A stretch of DNA of 64,000 nucleotides from Bacillus sp. FJAT-49711 (GCF_018343715.1 NZ_JAGYPL010000001.1:1422167-1486166), one strand, 5' to 3'; positions 53,191 to 63,655 are shown, numbered from the stretch's first letter. Notes: a model not told the origin generated them from the letters alone. Made by a program: numbers and translations.

Positions 53191-54045
53191 TTATTTTATT
53201 GGTATCCATATTTCTGAATAACAATCTGAGCTGGATGGATTGTCATTGGTATATACTTCTAAGTCCGGTGTTCCAGCATGTACATAGCCGCTCGATGGAA
53301 ACCATTCAGTGTGGATTTTTTTCCACGCTCTTTGTATGGCGTCTGGCATAGCACCATGGACCTCAAATACAGACCATTTGGATGCGGGAATTGTTAAGCT
53401 CTCTAAGTTTTCAAGCTTTTTACTTTTAGATGCAGCGGCAACCCAATAATCAATCTCTCCATTCGACAATGGATCAAAACATACACCTAATATCCCTTTT
53501 ATTGCTCCATCATTAACTTCCACGAGCGTGTCGACGATTCCTTCTCCATGTGCTTTTTCCCACATTTTTGGAATACCGATTAAATTTTCTCCGTTTTCCC
53601 ACGAAAAACTTTCCTTGACGCCCACTACTTCAAAACTATCTTTTTCTACAATTTTGTATTGCATTGGCTCTGCCCCTTTCAGACTCACTTGAATCACCAA
53701 GCGGTTATATGATTTCAGCTTTCCCATATTTCTCCTCGCTTCAGTTGGGGTGATTCCATGTTGCCGTCGAAAAGCCTTTGAGAAAGCCTCGGGAGAGTCA
53801 TAGCCATATTTTAGGGCTAAATCAATGATTTTTTCATTTGTTTTAATTAGTTCTTGTGCAGCAAACGTCAGCCTGCGCCTCCTGATATATTCGCCGATCG
53901 TCATATCCGTTAGAATAGAAAATGTTCGTTGGAAATGAAATTGTGATGAGTTTGCCTGTCGTGCGATTTGCTCAATCGTCATATTATCCAGTAAATGATC
54001 TTCTATATAATCAATCGCTTTTTGCAAAGATTCAACCCATGCCAT
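53191..54045 (-). CDS. AraC family regulator with GyrI-like effector domain
   Basis: A 284-residue regulator. The N-terminal half has the two AraC helix-turn-helix motifs (MTIEQIARQANSSQFHFQRT and IIDLALKYGYDSPEAFSKAF). The C-terminal half (from about residue 125) is a GyrI-like drug-binding domain, ending EVYTNDNPSSSDCYSEIWIP. Such proteins respond to hydrophobic or cationic drugs, as in the Rob/BmrR-like architecture. Its targets may be the nearby exporter or acetyltransferase genes, but no operator is evident. Confidence 0.88.
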   Translation of the reverse strand: MAWVESLQKAIDYIEDHLLDNMTIEQIARQANSSQFHFQRTFSILTDMTIGEYIRRRRLTFAAQELIKTNEKIIDLALKYGYDSPEAFSKAFRRQHGITPTEARRNMGKLKSYNRLVIQVSLKGAEPMQYKIVEKDSFEVVGVKESFSWENGENLIGIPKMWEKAHGEGIVDTLVEVNDGAIKGILGVCFDPLSNGEIDYWVAAASKSKKLENLESLTIPASKWSVFEVHGAMPDAIQRAWKKIHTEWFPSSGYVHAGTPDLEVYTNDNPSSSDCYSEIWIPIK

Positions 54046-54134
54046 ATAACAGCCCCCTCCCTTGAATAAATCATAGCAATTTCAGGGGCCTAAAATCCTG
54101 TCTCACTCTGCTATGTTTTGTCAGTAAAAAAGCT

Positions 54135-54893
<759 letters not shown>

Positions 54894-55148
54894 CTATTGT
54901 TAATTCTTATCATTTAAAATGTACAAATATAATTTTACCATACTCCATACATCGTCTTTCAATTTTCGGTTCACCTTTGCAACTTCATATGAGATCTTGC
55001 AGTTTTACTCGCGTCAGCGTTATTTTAATGAGGCCATTACCCATTTTATTGACCATCCTTTGCAAATTACTAGATGTGTAGGCTAACTCGTATAATTTGC
55101 CCTTAATGATGCATATTAATTTTAGTTTACTAAAAGGAGAATATTCAA

Positions 55149-55289
55149 ATGAAAAACCCAAAAAAACAAGATGAAAATCGAGATAACAATTTCAGAGATC
55201 ATCCTCAACAATCGGTAGAGGATTACTTTGAACAAGATAGCGGAAAACCAATTTCACAACCAAAAGATTACGAAGAGATAGATTATTAA
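55149..55289 (+). CDS. small hydrophilic protein (46 residues)
   Basis: A short gene behind AAAAGGAGA starting MKNPKKQDENRDNNFRDH. It is highly charged, rich in Asn, Asp and Gln, with no hydrophobic segment and probably disordered. It is typical of small Bacillus proteins of unknown, sometimes stress- or spore-related, function. The good ribosome site supports it. Confidence 0.6.
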   Translation: MKNPKKQDENRDNNFRDHPQQSVEDYFEQDSGKPISQPKDYEEIDY

Positions 55290-55298
55290 TCTAAATGT

Positions 55299-55901
55299 TT
55301 ACGGAAGAATCCCGTCCACAAGTGCTCCTTCTTTAATATACGTTATTATTTTTCGAGACTCTTCCGTGACTCTCCTTCTGCCATGAACATTCAGAAACCA
55401 ATTTTCTTTTTTCGTACTTTGATCTTCCGCGGGGCAAAGAGAGAATTCAATCCAGCTTGGCATATATGTTTTTAAGGTCAAATGAGTTCTCTGCATATGA
55501 TAACTTGCGGTTACGATCAATAACCTCTTAACTTTGTGCAAATCAAAATATCGATCTAATACTAATAATGATGCCAGTATATTTTCCTTTGTATTCGTTG
55601 ACACCGTTTCAACCAATATATCTTCTTCGGGAATTCCCATTTCTATTGCTTTATTTTTCAATACAATAGCCTCCGGCAACGAATTGCCATTCCAGGCTAC
55701 CCCACCGGTAAATAATATTTTATTTGCTCTGCCTTCATGATATAACTGTATTGCTTTTGGCAAGCGATATTGTACAGCCTTACTGCTGCCAAAAACCATA
55801 ATGCAATCTCCTTTTTCAAGGTCGTCGTTTAAGTTGCTGTATAGGAGCTTGGTCATTAGTTCATCTGTAAGATCTTCAGGTCTTAATTCGGAAATTTTCA
55901 T
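55299..55901 (-). CDS. YdcF/SanA family (DUF218) protein
   Basis: A 200-residue protein with the DUF218 motifs CIMVFGSSKAVQYRLPKA, KILFTGGVAWNGNS, EETVSTNTKEN-like VETVSTNTKENI and IVTASYHMQRT. The start is taken at the ATG at 55901 behind GGAGGG. There is no membrane segment, so it is a cytoplasmic member of the ElyC/SanA/YdcF group. Function unknown. Confidence 0.87.
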   Translation of the reverse strand: MKISELRPEDLTDELMTKLLYSNLNDDLEKGDCIMVFGSSKAVQYRLPKAIQLYHEGRANKILFTGGVAWNGNSLPEAIVLKNKAIEMGIPEEDILVETVSTNTKENILASLLVLDRYFDLHKVKRLLIVTASYHMQRTHLTLKTYMPSWIEFSLCPAEDQSTKKENWFLNVHGRRRVTEESRKIITYIKEGALVDGILP

Positions 55902-55940
55902 GTTCAATTACCCTCCAACACATCAAAAACCAATTTTACG

Positions 55941-56375
55941 TTATAAATCTTTCTCAAGAATTATTTTGATTTCACCGTTTGTATCAGTATATGTATCAAT
56001 GACATTAAATCCATTTTTTATATTTAAAATAAGCATTTGCCTCCACTTGTTTTTTGTTTTCGTTTGGACGATTTTATATCCTTTTCCTTTTAGATGCTCA
56101 TGTTGATCTTCCATTAGCTTCGAAGCAATTCCTGAATTCCTATAATGGATATCTACACCACCAAGCCAACTGTAAAATTTATCATTTGAAAGCTCGTACC
56201 CAATTTTATAGCCAATTACTTTTGAATCTTTGAAAGCGACTTGAATAAGTAAATTTCTTCTACTTTCCATTTTCTTAATCAATATTGAGGAATCTCCAAA
56301 AATGTCTTCGTGCAATTGTAAGATTCCAAACATTATTTCATTTTTAGGAATATGATTATAAAAACGATAATTCAT
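55941..56375 (-). CDS. GNAT family N-acetyltransferase
   Basis: A 144-residue acetyltransferase starting MNYRFYNHIPKNEIMFG at the ATG at 56375, behind AAAAGGGAG; a longer frame upstream has no ribosome site. GGVDIHYRNSGIASKLMED is the acetyl-CoA loop and VQTKTKNKWRQMLILNIKNGF the end signature. Target unknown. Confidence 0.84.
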   Translation of the reverse strand: MNYRFYNHIPKNEIMFGILQLHEDIFGDSSILIKKMESRRNLLIQVAFKDSKVIGYKIGYELSNDKFYSWLGGVDIHYRNSGIASKLMEDQHEHLKGKGYKIVQTKTKNKWRQMLILNIKNGFNVIDTYTDTNGEIKIILEKDL

Positions 56376-56641
56376 TGGGTTCTCCCTTTTAAAAGTATTG
56401 GAAATGTGAAAAAACAAGTATTTTCCATGTGAATATTTAGCTATACGAAGAAAATTAAAATAGGGGCTTAACGAAGGTGTAAAATAAATCATTCATATTT
56501 TAAAATATTTTTCATTTCCTTTTTATCATAACATTATGACGTACATTTATCAGTAGTTAGTCGAACAATCGAGTAGGAGGGAGTGATTAACCCCCGACCT
56601 CTCACACCACCGTACATACCGTTCGGTATACGGCGGTTCAA

Positions 56642-57904
56642 CTAAGATTGGTGACGCAAAGTTTCGTAACGAGATAATAGACTTTTGAGCCCTTGGGAAT
56701 TCCAGTAGGAGTTTCCAAGGGTTCTGTGTAGTATCGGACTTTTGGAGATTCTCCAATAACTTCTACGTGAGTTTCCCCATTCATAAGCCTTTCCTTTCGG
56801 AACGCCAAGTCTAATGAGGTTCCTCACCTTCGTGCTTGGTTTCTTCCAATTCTTCCACATACACATCCGAAGTCTTCTTCTAATCCATGAATCAAACTCC
56901 CTGAATACACTTGGCGTATCTGCCAGGGCGAAGTATCCGCACCATCCCATTAGATATTGGTTTAGTTTCTCTATTCGATATTCCATGGGATAAGGTTTCT
57001 TTCTTGAGGTAATTTCTCGGATTTTATTCTTCATCCGTTTCACGCTTTCTTTGGCAATCCGAACTTTGGGTTCTTTATGAAAGGTAAAACTGAATCCAAG
57101 AAATTTCCTCTTCCAAGGACGGTCTACAGCTGACTTTTTCAAATTAACTTTCAGCTTAAGCTTTCCTTCTATAAACAAGGTGATGGAATCCATCACCCGG
57201 TTTCCTGCTTTCATTGTTTTCACATAGATATTAGCATCATCGGCGTATCGTACAAATTTGTGACCTCTTTCCTCTAACTTCTTGTCAAATTCGTCAAGGA
57301 CAATGTTAGAGAGTAAAGGACTGAGAGGTCCTCCTTGTGGAGTTCCTTCCTCACTGGTTGTCACAATGCCATTTATCATGATTCCCGATTCTAGATATTT
57401 ACGGATTAACTTAAGCAGGCGTTTATCTTCGATTCGTTTCGCTAGTGTCCCCATTAATTTGTCATGGTTTACTCTGTCGAAGAACTTCTCCAAGTCGATA
57501 TCAACCACCCAACGATAACCTTCCTGTATATAACCTTTTGCTTTCCTAACCGCATCATGGGCGCTTCGACCTGGTCGAAATCCATAACTATGGTCTGAGA
57601 ACATCGGGTCATATATAGTCGTTAAAACTTGGGCAATTGCTTGTTGAATGAGACGGTCTGTTACGGTAGGGATACCTAATAATCGCACCCCACCGTCAGG
57701 TTTCGGGATTTCGACCCTGCGGACGGGTTGCGGTGTATAGGTACCCTCAAGAAGTTCCATTTTCATGGATTCCCAGTGTTTCTTGATATGCTCTCGTAGG
57801 TTTTGTACGGACATCCCATCCACACCATGACTTCCTTTATTTCGTTCCACCCTTTTCAGGGCGGAAAGGAGGTTTTCCCGTGACAGTATTCGTTCCATTA
57901 ACAT
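56642..57904 (-). CDS. ltrA: group II intron reverse transcriptase/maturase
   Basis: A 420-residue intron-encoded protein. The reverse transcriptase domain runs to about residue 290, with the active site YADD at 220-223, the GTPQGGPLSPLLSN block at 188-200 and VVDIDLEKFFDRVNHD at 133-148. The maturase domain X follows, then the protein stops without the DNA-binding and H-N-H endonuclease domains, as expected for class C. No frameshift is seen. Confidence 0.95.
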   Translation of the reverse strand: MLMERILSRENLLSALKRVERNKGSHGVDGMSVQNLREHIKKHWESMKMELLEGTYTPQPVRRVEIPKPDGGVRLLGIPTVTDRLIQQAIAQVLTTIYDPMFSDHSYGFRPGRSAHDAVRKAKGYIQEGYRWVVDIDLEKFFDRVNHDKLMGTLAKRIEDKRLLKLIRKYLESGIMINGIVTTSEEGTPQGGPLSPLLSNIVLDEFDKKLEERGHKFVRYADDANIYVKTMKAGNRVMDSITLFIEGKLKLKVNLKKSAVDRPWKRKFLGFSFTFHKEPKVRIAKESVKRMKNKIREITSRKKPYPMEYRIEKLNQYLMGWCGYFALADTPSVFREFDSWIRRRLRMCMWKNWKKPSTKVRNLIRLGVPKGKAYEWGNSRRSYWRISKSPILHRTLGNSYWNSQGLKSLLSRYETLRHQS

Positions 57905-58454
57905 TGGTTACGCCTCTTTCCGTGAACAACGATTCCACTTATGCCAGTTCTGCTCCACCATCTTGAAGTCCCCCATGGGATTCACCATATCCTCCTTCAA
58001 GCATGCCTTATCGGTTATCTGTGTTCATCGCAGGTTACTGAATGCCAAGATGTTGCTCTCTCTTAATTGTTCAGCCCTTCCCATTCTTCTCGAGTTCGAA
58101 TGGTACTATGGCCTCTGCTGACTTCTGATTGTTCAGCTATCCATCACTGGATAGGTTACCAAGTGAACTTGGCGTTCCAATCAGACCTCCCCAGGTAAGA
58201 ACGTAGTCTTTCCCTCCACCTATCTGCTTCATTTACTACATACAACCTTCGGCAGAAAGGGCTTTGTTCTGTACTGCAAACTCACCCAATCGTAAATAGC
58301 CTAATATGAAGTTCGTGTTCCTCAGACCGGAGGTTTGCCGCTCGCTTCCTTCAGATTCCACGTCACCGTGGACACCCTTGCGTTAAGCTAACTGCTACTT
58401 CTGCCTTCGCAGTTCGGGACTTGCACCCTATAGACTACGCCCATGCTGGGCGCA
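57905..58454 (-). ncRNA. group II intron RNA domains I to IV (5' part)
   Basis: This 550-base stretch has no gene of its own. It is the structured 5' part of the intron: it begins GTGCGCCC, followed by GTAGTCTATAGGGTGCAAGT, then many short complementary segments. The intron's terminal domains V and VI follow the reverse transcriptase gene. Confidence 0.8.
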
Positions 58455-58462
58455 CAGCAAAA

Positions 58463-58488
58463 TACCGCCACTTAATTAAATGGCGGTA
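58463..58488 (-). terminator. terminator used as intron insertion site
   Basis: Eight-base arms (TACCGCCA/TGGCGGTA) with a 10-base loop, 16 bases beyond the MazG-like gene stop, followed on the minus strand by TTTTGCT and the intron. Confidence 0.9.
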
Positions 58489-58503
58489 CATTATGTGGGT
58501 ATA

Positions 58504-58872
58504 TTAATACTTTTTTCTCGTTCTTTTTATTTCCTCGAGTTTCGAATATAGCTCTGTTTCGAGATCATATTCAAAATAATTGGCAAGCTTCAGTATATAA
58601 GCGAGACAATCTGCCAATTCTTTCCCAAGATCCTCCCTTATAGATTCTTTCGCCATTTCCATCGCTTCCACATCACTGTAGCCTTCAGATAAATATTTCT
58701 CGGATAAGTCAAACATACTTCTAAACTCTTCAGCAACCTCGGCGACTTCAGTCGTTAACAACATATGTATAAAAAGCAGAAATGTTTGATTCGCTTGAAA
58801 GCTATTTTCATCAAAACGATTATAGCCCATTTCTTTTTCAAAGCTGCGATAATAATTTTGTAATTTTTCCAT
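58504..58872 (-). CDS. MazG-like NTP pyrophosphohydrolase
   Basis: A 122-residue all-helical protein of the MazG/dUTPase-like superfamily. The metal-binding helices read TTEVAEVAEEFRSMF and EDLGKELADCLAYILKLAN, giving the E-x-x-E and E-x-x-D pattern. It may hydrolyse non-canonical nucleoside triphosphates. Its terminator is the integration site of the group II intron. Confidence 0.83.
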   Translation of the reverse strand: MEKLQNYYRSFEKEMGYNRFDENSFQANQTFLLFIHMLLTTEVAEVAEEFRSMFDLSEKYLSEGYSDVEAMEMAKESIREDLGKELADCLAYILKLANYFEYDLETELYSKLEEIKRTRKKY

Positions 58873-58892
58873 TGTTGATCCCCTTCATTCAT

Positions 58893-59318
58893 TTATACAT
58901 TTTTTAAAAATACATAGCTAACTTTATCATAATTCATTTTTTCTTCATAAAAACGATGTGCATCTTTACGCTGCAGCCCTGATGATAAAGCAACTTTTTC
59001 ATATCCATTTGCTTTGGCCCATTCTTGGACATAGGTTAAAAGTTTCTTACCATATCCCTTTGACCGTACGTCAGGATCTGTCACTAAATCGCACACCCAT
59101 ATATAATGGCCATAATACAACGTGATCATAGGCATAAATCCTACGACGGCAACGATTTTTTCATTTAGATCAAAATGAGCAATTAATCTATAATTCTCTT
59201 TTTCTTGTGCATCAAGAACAAGCTTTAAATATGATACTTCATCGAGATGAGCCCGTAAATGCTTCATTACCTCAAACCCAGCTAATATTTCATCCTTGCT
59301 AATTAATTCTTTTATCAA
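58893..59318 (-). CDS. GNAT family N-acetyltransferase
   Basis: A 141-residue acetyltransferase with VCDLVTDPDVRSKGYGKKLL as acetyl-CoA loop and VALSSGLQRKDAHRFYEEKM at the end. It is 20 bases upstream of the MazG-like gene and probably cotranscribed. Substrate unknown. Confidence 0.86.
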   Translation of the reverse strand: MIKELISKDEILAGFEVMKHLRAHLDEVSYLKLVLDAQEKENYRLIAHFDLNEKIVAVVGFMPMITLYYGHYIWVCDLVTDPDVRSKGYGKKLLTYVQEWAKANGYEKVALSSGLQRKDAHRFYEEKMNYDKVSYVFLKNV

Positions 59319-59417
59319 GTTATCATCTCCATTTCAAAAAGTCTTTGACACATCCATGTTAATATTTGTATATTTTAGATACTACTTTATCTTGAAACGT
59401 AAAGGAAGGTGTTTTTT

Positions 59418-59564
59418 ATGTGGGACTGGATTCTCTACCTTTCTATTCCTTTGATTGCATTTGCTATTATTGAAGAATTAATTTATTTAATTGTAAATCT
59501 TAGTGTTTTTGGCAAAAGAAACGAGCGTAAAAAAACAAATAATAATACTGAGGTCAGTAAATAA
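59418..59564 (+). CDS. small membrane protein (48 residues)
   Basis: A short gene behind AAAGGAAGG. The protein starts MWDWILYLSIPLIAFAIIEE, with one membrane helix running on to about residue 35, and ends with a basic, Asn-rich tail. It sits 74 bases before the drug exporter gene on the same strand and may be cotranscribed. Not recognised. Confidence 0.65.
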   Translation: MWDWILYLSIPLIAFAIIEELIYLIVNLSVFGKRNERKKTNNNTEVSK

Positions 59565-59638
59565 GATTTATAGTTTTTATTTTATCAATATCTTTTTTTA
59601 TATTGCAACAGTGCATTTAAGATTGAAGGGGGTTAAAA

Positions 59639-61144
59639 ATGGCAGCTAAAGATAATAAACTAGGCTTTGTCGTCACTGGACTATTACTAGCTATATTAAT
59701 GTCTGCTATGGATAATACGATCGTTGCAACTTCGATGGGGACGATTGTCGCTGATCTAGGTGGTTTTGATAAGTTTGTATGGGTAACCTCAGCCTATTTA
59801 GTGACCGTTATGGCAGGAACACCTATATTCGGTAAATTATCAGATATGTATGGCCGTAAACGATTTTTTATTTTCGGATTGATTGTTTTCTTATTTGGTT
59901 CTATTCTATGTGGAACAGCAAATACGATTACACAGCTCAGTATTTATCGTGCTATCCAAGGTGTAGGCGGTGGTGCCTTGATGCCAATTGCCTTCACCAT
60001 TGTTTTCGATATCTTCCCACCTGAAAAACGTGGTAAAATGACCGGTTTGTTTGGTGCTGTTTTTGGAACTTCAAGCCTTTTCGGTCCTTTACTCGGTGCT
60101 TACATATCAGAATATGTTGGCTGGCATTGGGTGTTTTTTATTAATGTTCCGATTGGTATCTTCTCGTTTTCATTAATATTCTTTTTTTATAAAGAGTCAC
60201 TTCAACATAAGTCTCAGAAAATAGATTGGTGGGGAGCATTTACTCTCGTAGGTGCCGTTATTTGTCTCATGTTCGCACTTGAACTTGGCGGCAATCAGTA
60301 TGCTTGGGATTCCATAGTGATCATTGGATTGTTTAGCTTATTTACAGCTTTCTTTATTATTTTTCTCTTTGTTGAAACAAAAGCATCGGAACCCATTATC
60401 TCGTTTCAAATGTTTAAGTCACGCCTTTTTGCAACAAGTAATGCGATAGGATTTTTTTATGGCGCCACCTTTATTATCGCAACGATTTACATACCTATCT
60501 TCGTTCAAGGTGTATTCGGAGGCACCGCTACGAATTCCGGTCTTATTTTAACTCCCATGATGCTCGGGTCCGTCTTTGGAAGCCAATCAGGAGGGTTAAT
60601 GACGACTAGAACAAGTTATCGTAATATTATGATTCTCTCAGGTGTTTTTTTCGTCACTGGAATTTTTTTATTAAGTACACTCTCTCCTGACACCTCCCGA
60701 TTGATTGTTACCATTTTTATGATCATTACTGGATTTGGGGTTGGATTTTCATTTTCAACATTAAGTATGTCGGCCATTCATAATTTTGATATGAGGAAAC
60801 GTGGAGCAGCTACATCATCGATTACATTCTTCCGTTCCCTCGGAATGACATTAGGCATTACCATTTATGGTATTATACAGAGGAACTTATTCGCGAACAA
60901 ATTATCCAATGAGTTTGCAGGAATAGAAAATGGAAATCAATTTGGAAGTTCAAGGGAACTACTATCTCCCGAATCACGTAAAGAGATACCAGCACCTGTT
61001 TTAGAAAAAATCACAAATGCTTTATCTAGTTCCATTGCCCAAACGTTTATGTGGGCACTTATACCAGCCTTGCTAGCAGTAGTCTTTATATTTTTAATGA
61101 GTAAGGAACGAATTCATATTCCTGCAGAAAAAGCCAATTCTTAA
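59639..61144 (+). CDS. MFS drug exporter, DHA2 (14-TM) family
   Basis: A 501-residue transporter. Motif D1 DNTIVATSMGTI and motif A GKLSDMYGRKR are clear, with motif C in the FGAVFGTSSLFGPLLGA region. Its fourteen predicted helices fit the EmrB/QacA/LmrB drug:H+ antiporter group. It starts behind AAGGGGG and ends at a strong terminator. Substrates are likely lipophilic drugs or toxins. Confidence 0.9.
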   Translation: MAAKDNKLGFVVTGLLLAILMSAMDNTIVATSMGTIVADLGGFDKFVWVTSAYLVTVMAGTPIFGKLSDMYGRKRFFIFGLIVFLFGSILCGTANTITQLSIYRAIQGVGGGALMPIAFTIVFDIFPPEKRGKMTGLFGAVFGTSSLFGPLLGAYISEYVGWHWVFFINVPIGIFSFSLIFFFYKESLQHKSQKIDWWGAFTLVGAVICLMFALELGGNQYAWDSIVIIGLFSLFTAFFIIFLFVETKASEPIISFQMFKSRLFATSNAIGFFYGATFIIATIYIPIFVQGVFGGTATNSGLILTPMMLGSVFGSQSGGLMTTRTSYRNIMILSGVFFVTGIFLLSTLSPDTSRLIVTIFMIITGFGVGFSFSTLSMSAIHNFDMRKRGAATSSITFFRSLGMTLGITIYGIIQRNLFANKLSNEFAGIENGNQFGSSRELLSPESRKEIPAPVLEKITNALSSSIAQTFMWALIPALLAVVFIFLMSKERIHIPAEKANS

Positions 61145-61145
61145 T

Positions 61146-61206
61146 AGGAAGCCAATTAAGGAGCTGTTGATAACAAAACACTCCTTATTAGCTTCCTTTC
61201 TATTTT
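61146..61206 (+). terminator. terminator after the MFS exporter
   Basis: Long imperfect arms (61146-61163 and 61181-61197) followed by TTCTATTTT on the plus strand, one base after the stop codon. Confidence 0.75.
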
Positions 61207-61302
61207 GGCTAATTTCTGAACAATCCCTTGCATTGGCCTATAACTAAAAACATTAGTATATAATGGAGGAAGGATTGTTTTCTAGGAGGTTTATTACATA
61301 CG

Positions 61303-61866
61303 ATGAAGAAATTTTTTATGCTATTCTCTGTTCTACTCGTTTTAAGTGCATGTTCTCCTGCTCCAAAAGGTACTCCAATAAAGGATTTTAATTATACAGA
61401 CCAAGACGGGAAGCCTCTGGGCCTTGAGGATTTAAAAGGGAAAGTTTGGGTGGCAGATTTCGTATTTACTAACTGTACGACCGTTTGCCCGCCAATGACC
61501 GCGAATATGAGTCAGCTTCAGCAGGAAGTAAAAGATGCAGGTCTTAAAGATGTTCACTTTGTATCTTTTAGTATCGATCCTGAAATTGATACACCAGAGG
61601 CTTTAAAAAAATATGGTGAAGCTTTTGAAGCCGATTTCTCCACTTGGCATTTTTTAACGGGATATTCTCAAAAGGAAATTGAAGACTACGGTCCAAAAAA
61701 TTTCAAAACAATTATAAAGAAACCACAAAATGATGATCAAGTTATACACGGTGTGAGATTTTATCTTTTAAATAAAAAAGGTGAGATTATCGCGGATTAT
61801 CCTGGGAATGAGGATGTTCCATTTAATCAAATCTTAAAAGATATAAAAGCGGCGAATAAGCATTAA
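61303..61866 (+). CDS. SCO1/SenC family copper chaperone lipoprotein
   Basis: A 187-residue lipoprotein with lipobox LSAC (Cys17), a thioredoxin-like fold and the copper-binding CTTVC motif (Cys58, Cys62) plus His148 in QVIHGVRFYLL. These match Bacillus YpmQ/BsSco, which is needed to build the CuA centre of cytochrome c oxidase. It acts on the outer face of the membrane. Its start follows AGGAGG. Its 3' end is 10 bases from an IS element. Confidence 0.9.
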   Translation: MKKFFMLFSVLLVLSACSPAPKGTPIKDFNYTDQDGKPLGLEDLKGKVWVADFVFTNCTTVCPPMTANMSQLQQEVKDAGLKDVHFVSFSIDPEIDTPEALKKYGEAFEADFSTWHFLTGYSQKEIEDYGPKNFKTIIKKPQNDDQVIHGVRFYLLNKKGEIIADYPGNEDVPFNQILKDIKAANKH

Positions 61867-61894
61867 CTAAAAAACGGGGCTGTCTAATAAGTCC

Positions 61895-63655
61895 CTAAAA
61901 TATATCAGGTGAAAACGAGTCGTTTTCACCTGTTTTTATGCTTTCATTTTTTTCCCTTGAAAGTAGTCGGCGGATGCCGGCTACTTTCAAGAGATTGTGT
62001 GCCAATGCCACAATCCCAAATTCTGTGTGAACCTTATCAAGGCCCCGCAGTAAAAATCTGCGGAACGACCGATTGCCCTTGATGTGGCCCAAAACACTCT
62101 CTACGTCAATTTTACGTTGCAAGTAGAGGCGTGATTTTGTTTCACACTCAAGGGCTGTTTTGGCCTTTGCTTTCATTTCTTCAAAAATGGGGTTCCATTG
62201 TACTTGACGATTGCCTTTGGCTTTTGTACAGAGAGCTTTCAACGGACAATCTGAACAGTCCTCACATTCATACACTTTTAAACTTTGTACATAACCTGAG
62301 GCATTTTTCTTATTCAAATACTTTTTAAATTCAACCTTCCGTCCGTTTGGACAAATAAAATGATCATCCTTTTCATTGTAATCCCAATTTTTCGCATGCT
62401 TGATGTTCTTTTTATAGCTACGTGACTTTTCCTTTAAATACATTCCGTACGGAATGAGGAAATCAAAACGAGGTTCCTTTTCATCACCCAGCGCATACAG
62501 ATCATTTTCTTCACTTCCATAACCTGCATCGGCTATCACCGTTTTTGGCATCGGTAAACTAGACGCTGCTAGTTTCTCCAAGTGTGGAATGAAACAGCGT
62601 GTATCGGTTGGGCGTTGATGCATGGAGTAAAATAAAATGAATTGATTTTCTGTTGCCATTTGAACATTATAAGCTGCTTTTAATTGTCCGTTTTTCATAT
62701 GATCATCTTTCATTCGCATAAATGTCGCGTCATGATCTGTTTTGGAAAAGCTGTTACGGTCGCCATAGATTTCATGTTGTTGTCTATACTTATCGATGCG
62801 AGGTAAGAAGTTTTCCCGAATTAGTTTTAATGGTTTCTTCAACACACTTCGTTGTGAACGGATTTCTTTTCTTACTATGACGTCTTCTTCCGCTTCAATC
62901 GCTTCTGTTAAGGTGATTACTTTTCCTTCTAATTCTTGCGCAATGATTTCTAATTGTTCTGGAGTTACTTCTTCTTTGACCTCCTTAATAGTAGATTGAA
63001 TCAACTCAGATTCCGCTACTTCTTGAATATGTTGAATCGTTTCTTGAATTTTTTCTTTCAGCTTTCCCTCGAAATTCTTCGTTGCTTTTTTCCATACAAA
63101 AGAATACTTATTGGCATCGGCTTCAATTTTTGTCCCATCCAAAAAGTAATTTTCCATTGTAATATAGTTTTGCTCGATAAGTAGCTGAATCATTTCTTCA
63201 AATAGGGAATCCATCATGTTTTTAAATTGCTGGGAACGGAACCGATTAATGGTACGATGATCCGGTTCTTGACCAGCTGCGAGCCATTTTGCGGGAATAT
63301 TTTCGCTAAGTAAATTTTCAATGCCTCGGGAGGAATAGACTTTTTTGGAATAACCGTAGAGGATCACTTTCGTCATCATCTTTGGATGGAATGAGCTTCT
63401 TCCACCGCCTTTATAATGAGAAAAGAAAACTTCGTCTTCAATAGACTCAATCATTTCATCAATCACGCGTGATACATGGTTACGAGGGATCAAATCTTGA
63501 ATGTCAAAAAGGGAAATTCCTTGTTGGTTATTGTACGGGATAAAAGTAGGTGCGTAATTTGCTTTTTTAGAAACGCAAGTTTTCTCTTGTATTTCCAGTG
63601 GAAGTGAAGTTTGTTCAGTGATATAATTGGGGTTAGTAATCTTTGGATTGCTCAT
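61895..63655 (-). CDS. IS1182 family transposase
   Basis: A 586-residue DDE transposase. The N-terminal helical domain has RSSFHPKMMTKVILYGYSKK and WLAAGQEPDHRTINRFRSQQ; the DDE residues are likely Asp173 (FLDGTKIEAD), Asp376 (VIADAGYG) and Glu519 (DVESVLGHIKGNRSF). A cysteine cluster CEDCSDCPLKALC lies at 464-476. It looks intact and the frame is unbroken. The last codons lie in a 27-base palindrome that acts as a two-way terminator. Confidence 0.93.
   Translation of the reverse strand: MSNPKITNPNYITEQTSLPLEIQEKTCVSKKANYAPTFIPYNNQQGISLFDIQDLIPRNHVSRVIDEMIESIEDEVFFSHYKGGGRSSFHPKMMTKVILYGYSKKVYSSRGIENLLSENIPAKWLAAGQEPDHRTINRFRSQQFKNMMDSLFEEMIQLLIEQNYITMENYFLDGTKIEADANKYSFVWKKATKNFEGKLKEKIQETIQHIQEVAESELIQSTIKEVKEEVTPEQLEIIAQELEGKVITLTEAIEAEEDVIVRKEIRSQRSVLKKPLKLIRENFLPRIDKYRQQHEIYGDRNSFSKTDHDATFMRMKDDHMKNGQLKAAYNVQMATENQFILFYSMHQRPTDTRCFIPHLEKLAASSLPMPKTVIADAGYGSEENDLYALGDEKEPRFDFLIPYGMYLKEKSRSYKKNIKHAKNWDYNEKDDHFICPNGRKVEFKKYLNKKNASGYVQSLKVYECEDCSDCPLKALCTKAKGNRQVQWNPIFEEMKAKAKTALECETKSRLYLQRKIDVESVLGHIKGNRSFRRFLLRGLDKVHTEFGIVALAHNLLKVAGIRRLLSREKNESIKTGENDSFSPDIF
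61906..61932. terminator. palindromic bidirectional terminator at the IS end
   Basis: Perfect 13-base arms (61906-61918, 61920-61932) with a one-base loop, followed by TTTTTATG on the plus strand and ATATATTTT on the minus. It overlaps the transposase 3' codons and would insulate the IS from neighbouring transcription. Confidence 0.75.

Larger units (their letters stand above)
56568..58455 (-). mobile_element. group II intron, class C type
   Basis: On the minus strand the intron starts GTGCGCCCAGCATGGGCG at 58455 and contains about 550 bases of structured RNA before the reverse transcriptase gene. After the gene comes domain V (from about 56645: AACCGCCGTATACCGAACGG, then TATGTACGGTGGTGTGAGAGG) and domain VI, ending CCTACTCGAT near 56568. 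The 5' exon is a transcription terminator stem-loop 7 bases away, the target choice of class C introns. The 3' edge is assigned to within a few bases. It should be able to splice and move. Confidence 0.88.

Noticed and set aside
56550..56756. 68-residue minus-strand frame at the intron end
   Set aside because: It overlaps the reverse transcriptase end and intron domains V-VI in another frame; it is structured RNA, not a gene.
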